A program made the position numbers and the translations under genes. From assembly GCA_902729315.2 (NCBI GenBank), contig LR746280.1:3220501-3284500 (forward strand): DNA of 64,000 nucleotides, in the 5' to 3' direction. Below, piece by piece: positions 59,969 to 64,000 of the stretch. Each line of letters starts with the position of its first letter. Position 1 is the first letter of the stretch. The notes beneath the pieces are model-generated. The model ran no database searches and was not told where the DNA came from. It saw only the letters and a list, made by a program, of their open reading frames with translations. This stretch comes from Spirodela intermedia. Taxonomy: Eukaryota; Streptophyta; Magnoliopsida; Alismatales; Araceae.

Positions 59969-61282
59969 TGGTCGAAAGGTTGCCTTTTTATGGACTATAA
60001 TGATATACCTCGTCCAGAGAGCATCCAGTCGGTGAATTAGGCGGGGTACTAAAAGGTGACATGCATGTTTAAAAATACATGATAGTGGCATAGGAAGGTC
60101 AAGATGTCTTATGGCTAACATGTTTGGTTGTCGATCTAAGTTAGGCTAAATACTTCAATATATTATGACAGCTAGAGTAGCATACATCTAACGGAAAATT
60201 TAATATACCATGACATGATCAAACAAATCGATGTTGTGTTACTTCGTTCATGATGTCATTATGTAGGGTACACTTGTTGTATAAAAGAATCAATATGCTA
60301 ATGAGGTATATTCCTTCAAAGATTTTAGGCATTGCTTAGACTTGATTGACTTGTAGAACATGAGGATTGCCTTGTCAAAGGTGTTGGTAATTTTGATGAT
60401 CATGTGATGCTTGGTGTTGGATGTGACTTGTGAAGATGTACGGATAATAGAATTTGTGAGTTGTGGCTCTTCTGTCAGGTGTACGTGTGAGAAGTAGCTG
60501 ATTTATGTGGATTTTTCTTGTATAAATGGACCATATGCCCTTAATGGGTATGTGCCTTGTGAGGGCCAACTAAGTATTTTTTATATGAAAACCCGTCAGG
60601 TGAAGACGAATGTAAAAGAGAAGAGGAACGCAAGAGAACATAGTTTAGTTCAAAGCACAACAATGTCGTCAATCTCAGAGGAAGAGAGTGGCCAATCTCG
60701 AAGGCAGCATAAAGCTGTTCATGCATGCATGTAGATACGCATCTTGAGCGCCTTTAATATGGCACGGAATTCACTGTACATTGTATGTAGATATTTACAA
60801 GATTTTTCAGGTAGCTGCTAACCACAACAATAACATTATAAATATTCGGTCAAGTGCATAACACAAGTTCCGAGGTGGGCCCTACTAGTGAGGCTCATGA
60901 GCCTATCACATTAACCTCACTCTGCCATCATGAAGCGATGCACAATCACACAACGCAATGATACGCACGCACTGTGTGACATGTTGTGCGCCCATCTTGG
61001 TGCAGTGTTCGATCATCATGTACTTCCTCACATGATGCCCAATGAATTTATGCTCACCGTGCCTTTGTCATACCATGCCATACCATGTCATACCATGCTA
61101 ACAGCTTGGTATTTTGCAACTCCATGTGCCAACAATTTTTGAAGTTCTTGGAACCTTTTGCATATTCTTGCCACAGTTGTCCATCCAGTCCATGTCGTGC
61201 ATACATTCGAGCTTCTTGCATTTCTGCAAGCAACATTGTGTCAATATACTTTTTGTGTGCATATATGCCTATAGGGTTTATG
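59969..61282. other. spacer between the inverted arms
   Basis: 1,314 bp of unique sequence between the two convergent 11S genes. No protein domain is seen. It has an RY-rich run (CATGCATGCATG, near 60720) and a short tandem repeat of a CATACCATG-like unit at about 61070-61100. Confidence 0.6.
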
Positions 61283-61569
61283 TGGTTCTCGCTTCTGTTG
61301 ACACTGTGCCGTCGAAAATCAAAATGAGAGCGGGCTGTGGGCTCAGGCCGGCCTTATTACAGCATCCTCCAAATGAGTCTGCATCCCTTCACGCCTTGTT
61401 GAATGAGTTTGACATTTTAGTAATGTCAACTCGAGCCCTTTCATGTTTAAGCAGTGTACCTGACCCAGTGACTGCCCCGCTGTTAAAGATTGAGCCGTTC
61501 TCCGATCATCACGAGGGGAAATGGAAGGCAAAGATTTAGGACAAGTAAAGCATCGCCCGTTATTGAGTT

Positions 61570-61575
61570 TTTATT
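61570..61575 (-). promoter_or_regulatory. polyadenylation signal, right 11S gene
   Basis: AATAAA on the minus strand, mirror of 59676-59681. Confidence 0.7.
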
Positions 61576-61648
61576 CCGAACAAGAAAGACGACGACGAAG
61601 GGAGCCGACTCCGCTCTTATTAGCACAGCCAAGTCTTCTGCGGCCCTT

Positions 61649-63280
61649 TCAAGCAGCGGCGACTCGACCACCTTGCGCCCGGGGACGGAAGACGAGGAAC
61701 TCCTCGCCCCTCCCGTGCTTCACCCTCCTCGCCTCCTCGTCCGACAGCCGGTAGGAGTTGGCGATGACGCCCTCCGGCAGGCCGCGGAAGACAGACGCCT
61801 TCCCCGCCAGCGGGCTGACCAGAGGGAAGTCCTCGGTCTTGAAAGAGACCCACTCGAACCCCTCGCTCCCGGCCTGCGCCGCCACCACGAAGTTCTGCGG
61901 GATGACGACGATCTGGCCCCGCCGCACCTCGCGGTCGAAGCTGGCCCCCCGGCCTTGGTTGCCGGAGATCTGGAGGCGGGCGCGGCCCCTGGTGACGTAG
62001 AGGATGCTGTGGGCGTTGATGTTCCAGTGGGGCGCGTAGTGGGCGTTCTGCCTGAGGAATCCCCCCTCCACGCTCAGCCGAAGGAACCGGAGGATTGGGA
62101 GCTTCTGGCTGTTGAGGCTGGTGACGCTTCCGGCCTCCCGACTGTACACATCGGCACGATCCGGGTTGCGGATGTTCTCTCTGTTCCTGAGGTTGCAGAG
62201 GATCTCCTCTAGACCGTTTGTCCCCCTCGTCCTCCTCCGCCGCCTCTCTTCTTCTTCCTCTTCCTCTTCCTGCCGTTCTTGGCGTCTCTCCGGCCTCACG
62301 AACTGGAGTCCCCTCTCGACCCGGACTATATTGCCCCTCCGGTCGTCGTGTCCTTGTAACTTCCTTATGGTCTCCCGGCTGACGCCGAATGCCTCGGCAA
62401 GTACGTCAACGTTGAGTCCACGGAAGACGTTGCCGGAGAAGGCCTCCTCTCCCTCGCTCGATTCTCGGCGTTCCGGGCTGCCGGCCAGCTCAAACCTCTG
62501 CAGAACGATCCAGGAGAAAACGAAACATCAGAGGATACTCTGGTAAGCATAAGTTCTCCAACTGGAGTAGACGAGGATCCGAACGGGTGAATAGCTTACT
62601 CGCAGTGTCTGATCGAGCTGGTTGGCGTTGTTGCCTGAGTCGGCGACGGTGACGGCGACGACGGGCGTCTCACCGTCGTTGTAGAACCAGGTGGTCACGC
62701 CGGCCGGCAGAGCGATGACGTCTCCCTCCCGGAACCGGTGAATCTTTTGGTGCTGATCACGAAGGCTCTCTCCCCGTCGTTCCTCCTCCCGTGGCTCCGA
62801 CTGTTGGAAGGACTGGAACGTCTCCGGGCATCCCGGGAACACGGAGCTAGTAACACCGTTCCCTATGAGAACAAGGAGAGATAGAGAGCAAGCGGCCTCT
62901 TAGAGAACTGTGGCGTTAATCTGCGAGATATCCCGGTCTGTCTCACGGCACTGACCTTGGATGATGTAGACGAGGCGAGGGGCGTTGGAGTAGTAGGGCA
63001 GAAGAAGCCCTTTGGGCTCGATGGTCGTGCGGTAGGCAGCGACGCCAGCGAGCTGGAACTGCTCCTGGTTCTGGTCCCAGTACTCGATCACCCCCGCTTC
63101 GGCCTGGATCCTCCTTGACGGCTCCACTGCCTCTAGCCTCTCGAGCCGCCATTCCCTCCTCTCCGTCTGCCGGCGGGGCTGCCTCCCCTCTCCGAAGGGC
63201 AGCTGGCCGAGACAACCCTGGGAGAGGAGGAGCACGCAGACGGCGGAGGAGAGCAGGGACAACCCACTTCTAGTCGCCAT
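61649..63280 (-). CDS. 11S globulin (legumin-type) seed storage preproprotein, right copy
   Basis: Mirror copy on the minus strand: exons 63280-62956, 62862-62600 and 62497-61649, 478 residues, all splice sites intact. The protein differs from the left copy at one residue that I can see: Ala165 is Thr (GCC to ACC at 62695). Two further differences are in intron 2 (near 62553 and 62513). Signal peptide, both cupins, Asn290-Gly291 and Cys120/Cys297 are the same, as are the missing Cys pair (Trp44, Leu77) and the lack of the third intron. It converges with the left copy; the stop codons are 2,046 bp apart. Its upstream region differs more than its coding region, so the two copies could be expressed differently. 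Confidence 0.95.
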
Positions 63281-63343
63281 GGCCACCAAGCGGTCTGAGA
63301 AGCGAATGCAGCTCGGTTTGGGATGAGGAAGGAGAGGCCCCGG

Positions 63344-63351
63344 TATTTATA
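63344..63351 (-). promoter_or_regulatory. TATA box, right 11S gene
   Basis: TATAAATA on the minus strand, 64 bp upstream of the ATG at 63280. One base is added just upstream compared with the left copy (TCTCCGACCC against TCTCGACCC). Confidence 0.85.
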
Positions 63352-63628
63352 GGGTCGGAGAAGGCGGTTGCGGAGTTCTTGTTACCTTCCCAGCTCGTCC
63401 CTTTCTCGTGACCACCTCACGTCTCGCCGGCGCCGCTTAGAATGTTCGACCTTACAAGCCCTGGAGGAGGTGGCGGCGGATCGTGACGCGTCGCCGCAGT
63501 GGCGGAGGTCACACAGCGTCTAGGTTCACTGTACCTGGCTCACCCCAGCTGTGAAACCTTCCAATGCAATACAACGGGTGGCGGCAACCCTCCTCGGGGG
63601 AGAAGGCTTTAGCATCGTACGTGGATAT

Positions 63629-64000
63629 GATCCATTTCTTTCTCTTTTTTTTTCTTTTTATGGTCTCAACTGCAGTGCCTCATCCATCATGTTGTGCATG
63701 AGATGAGATCAGCCGGATTGATTCATATGACATACGACAGTAGTGAATAAGCTTGGGACTTTCCTCTAAAATGGGCATGCCCATCAAGGGTTGTGCCGAA
63801 CTTACGGGTTCTGCCAGGGAACTAGTTTTGACTATTTCTCTGTTGGATCGCAGTTTTTAACCTTCTATAACAAAGACATAACCGAACTTTGAGCGCTCCC
63901 TCAACAGTCGTATATGATGCTGCCCAGAATACAGAAGATTAAGAGAAGCCTGTAATTGAAGGCTCAATCACATTACTATTGTGTTCTAAAAAGAATAATG
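63629..64000. other. upstream flank of the right 11S gene
   Basis: Unique sequence beyond the inverted repeat, starting with a T-rich run (63634-63660). No gene or clear element is seen. Confidence 0.4.

Larger units (their letters stand above)
61283..63628 (-). repeat. right arm of large inverted repeat
   Basis: Reverse complement of 57623-59968. It begins abruptly at TGGTTCTCGC and fades out in the upstream region at GTACGTGGATAT (63628). Confidence 0.95.

Overview
The window is nuclear DNA of a flowering plant. Spliced GC-rich genes sit in AT-rich DNA packed with LTR retrotransposons. The 11S seed globulin and the high GC of its exons suggest a monocot; this is an inference, and the species cannot be named from the sequence.

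Layout. (1) 1-1900: the minus-strand first exon of a pyridoxal-phosphate homeostasis protein (YggS/PROSC family), plus an unrecognised exon-like segment. (2) 1901-5028: AT-rich DNA without a recognisable gene. (3) 5029-54758: a nested stack of retroelements. The host is a decayed minus-strand Ty1/copia element (copia-A, 7762 to about 53767). It was invaded by a solo LTR (8724-10477), a minus-strand Ty3/gypsy Athila-like element with pol (M1, 11292-32998), an unrelated GC-rich insert (33364-34835) and a second minus-strand Athila-like element (M2, 35884-52408). M1 carries the plus-strand element P1 (12421-22179) and a solo LTR (25175-26807). M2 carries the plus-strand element P2 (38109-47281). 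P1 and P2 carry further LTRs of the same family. Target-site duplications of 5 bp can be read for eight insertions and fix their order. (4) 54759-57622: no recognisable gene. (5) 57623-63628: a large inverted repeat with 2,346-bp arms and a 1,314-bp spacer. Each arm holds a complete, apparently functional 11S globulin (legumin-type) gene; the two converge tail to tail.

The gypsy elements form one family with LTRs starting TGATAAG and ending near GTCA. It has two subfamilies. M1 has a long LTR (about 1.73 kb) and remnants of gag, protease, reverse transcriptase, RNase H and integrase. P1, P2 and M2 have a shorter LTR (about 1.61-1.65 kb) and an internal region of about 4.3 kb, in which pol is replaced by an acidic reading frame I do not recognise. 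I infer that the short-LTR elements were non-autonomous partners of an M1-like element. Both subfamilies carry a second copy of the polypurine tract inside the element.

The two 11S genes encode 478-residue preproproteins, with a signal peptide, two cupin domains and the Asn-Gly processing site. They differ from each other at only about four positions over 2 kb, but their upstream regions differ much more. Both lack the two cysteines that normally form the intrachain disulfide of 11S acidic chains.
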